DNA of 5,091 nt from DATDRQ01 sp035291645 (GTDB lineage Bacteria; Chloroflexota; Anaerolineae; Anaerolineales; UBA4823). The number at the start of each line of letters is the position of its first letter. Positions within the stretch are counted from its first letter, which is position 1. The notes under the pieces are model-generated. The model did not search any database, was not told where the DNA came from, and saw only the letters and a program-made list of their open reading frames with translations. The stretch covers positions 1 to 5,091 of the forward strand of contig DATDRQ010000248.1 of assembly GCA_035291645.1 (NCBI GenBank). Reading direction: 5' to 3'. Shown here piece by piece: positions 4,285 to 5,091 of the stretch. A program made the position numbers and the translations under genes.

Positions 4285-5091
4285 GCATCTGATGTGTGAA
4301 CTCTCCGTCCCAGGCCGGGTCGGCTTCCGCTACCCGGAACCGGACGTGCCGGCAACCCCGCTCCCGGCCGGGCTGGAAAGAGAAAACCTGCCGCTGCCCG
4401 AGCTGGCGGAGATCGACGTGGTGCGCTACTTCACCCGCCTCTCGCAGCTGAACCACGCCATCGATATCGGCTTCTACCCGCTGGGCTCCTGTACGATGAA
4501 GTACAACCCCAAAATCAACGAGGAAGCCGCCCGCCTGCCCGGTTTCGCCTTCATGCACCCGCTGCAACCGGTCGAGACCGCCCAGGGTTCCCTGGCCATG
4601 ATGTACGCCCTGCAGGAATGGCTCATGGAGATCGGCGGCTTCGCTGGCGTCAGCCTGCAGCCGGCCGCCGGGGCGCATGGCGAGCTGACCGGCGTGTTGA
4701 TCATGCGTGCCTATCACGAGTCGCGCGGCGATCGCAAACGGGTCAAGATCCTGATCCCCGATTCGGCGCACGGCACCAACCCCGCCACTTCCGCCATGAG
4801 CGGGATGGAGGTGGTCGAGCTGCGCTCGGACGCTCGCGGCAACGTAGACCTGGATGTGCTGCGCGCCCACTGCGACGACACCCTGGCAGGGCTTATGCTC
4901 ACCAACCCCAACACGCTCGGCCTGTTCGACGAGAACGTCGAAGCAGTCATCGAGTTGGTACACGGCGCCGGCGGGCTGGTGTACGGCGACGGCGCCAACA
5001 TGAACGCCCTGCTCGGCATCGTCCGTCCCGGCGACCTGGGTTTCGACGTGCTGCACTACAACCTGCATAAGACCTTCTCCACCCCGCACGG
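4277..5091 (+). CDS. gcvPB: Glycine dehydrogenase (decarboxylating), subunit 2 (P-protein beta), partial
   Basis: This is the PLP-bearing half of the split P-protein; 271 complete codons are visible before the window ends, a little over half of the usual ~480-490 residues. The PLP Schiff-base lysine is Lys265 in LHYNLHKTFSTPH, just before the window edge. Other hallmark stretches in order are RYFTRLSQLNHAIDIGFYPLG (split here as RYFTRLSQLNHAID, 50-63, and IGFYPLG, 64-70), SCTMKYNPKIN (71-81), QPAAGAHGELTG (128-139), PDSAHGTNPATSAMSGME (161-178) and YGDGANMNAL (236-245). The start overlaps gcvPA by 8 bases with a perfect internal ribosome site, so the subunits are translated in a coupled way. 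Nothing appears damaged in the visible part. What follows downstream (gcvT, lipoate genes or other) cannot be seen. Confidence 0.96.
   Translation, partial: MAEHLMCELSVPGRVGFRYPEPDVPATPLPAGLERENLPLPELAEIDVVRYFTRLSQLNHAIDIGFYPLGSCTMKYNPKINEEAARLPGFAFMHPLQPVETAQGSLAMMYALQEWLMEIGGFAGVSLQPAAGAHGELTGVLIMRAYHESRGDRKRVKILIPDSAHGTNPATSAMSGMEVVELRSDARGNVDLDVLRAHCDDTLAGLMLTNPNTLGLFDENVEAVIELVHGAGGLVYGDGANMNALLGIVRPGDLGFDVLHYNLHKTFSTPH

Noticed and set aside
4190..5089. A 299-codon open frame on the minus strand, opposite gcvPB
   Set aside because: It mirrors the coding strand of a well-conserved gene and shows the same shadow composition, with no recognisable domain.
1..5091. A functional link between hutH and the glycine operon through one-carbon metabolism
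   Set aside because: Both pathways can feed folate one-carbon pools, but the genes are divergent, separated by two unrelated genes and a repeat element, and no other hut or folate gene is visible.

Overview
The window looks like ordinary chromosomal DNA from a GC-rich bacterium. The glycine decarboxylase is split into two genes (gcvPA and gcvPB) instead of one long gcvP. Together with a tandem glycine riboswitch, paired DUF4870 membrane proteins and a dispersed palindromic repeat built on GAAGCAATCTCC, this fits Chloroflexota (for example an Anaerolineae-like lineage). That assignment is inference: no rRNA or lineage marker is present.

Layout from left to right. (1) Positions 1-651, minus strand: the first 217 codons of a histidine ammonia-lyase (hutH), cut by the window edge, with Cys in place of the usual Ser in the MIO-forming tripeptide. 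(2) 652-931: a divergent intergenic region with a perfect minus-strand TATAAT and two small hairpins. (3) 932-1279 and 1410-1997, plus strand: two paralogous small DUF4870-type membrane proteins. A good intrinsic terminator and then a separate promoter lie between them, so they are probably separate transcription units. (4) 1998-2508, 511 bases without a gene: a 132-bp MITE-like nested inverted repeat (2012-2143) carrying a perfect 16-bp tandem duplication, a strong sigma70-type promoter (2190-2218), and a two-aptamer glycine riboswitch ending in an intrinsic terminator (2225-2470). (5) 2509-5091: a tight operon gcvH-gcvPA-gcvPB, with gcvPB running off the right edge.

How it works together: GcvPA and GcvPB form the PLP-dependent P-protein, which decarboxylates glycine and passes the aminomethyl group to the lipoyl lysine of GcvH. 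The T-protein (gcvT) and L-protein, needed to finish the cycle, are not in the window. The riboswitch lies between the promoter and gcvH, so the natural reading is that glycine switches on its own breakdown by preventing termination at 2465-2470. No wholly new system is evident. The points most worth a second look are the Cys-type MIO triad, the expression platform of the riboswitch, and the asymmetric repeat element.
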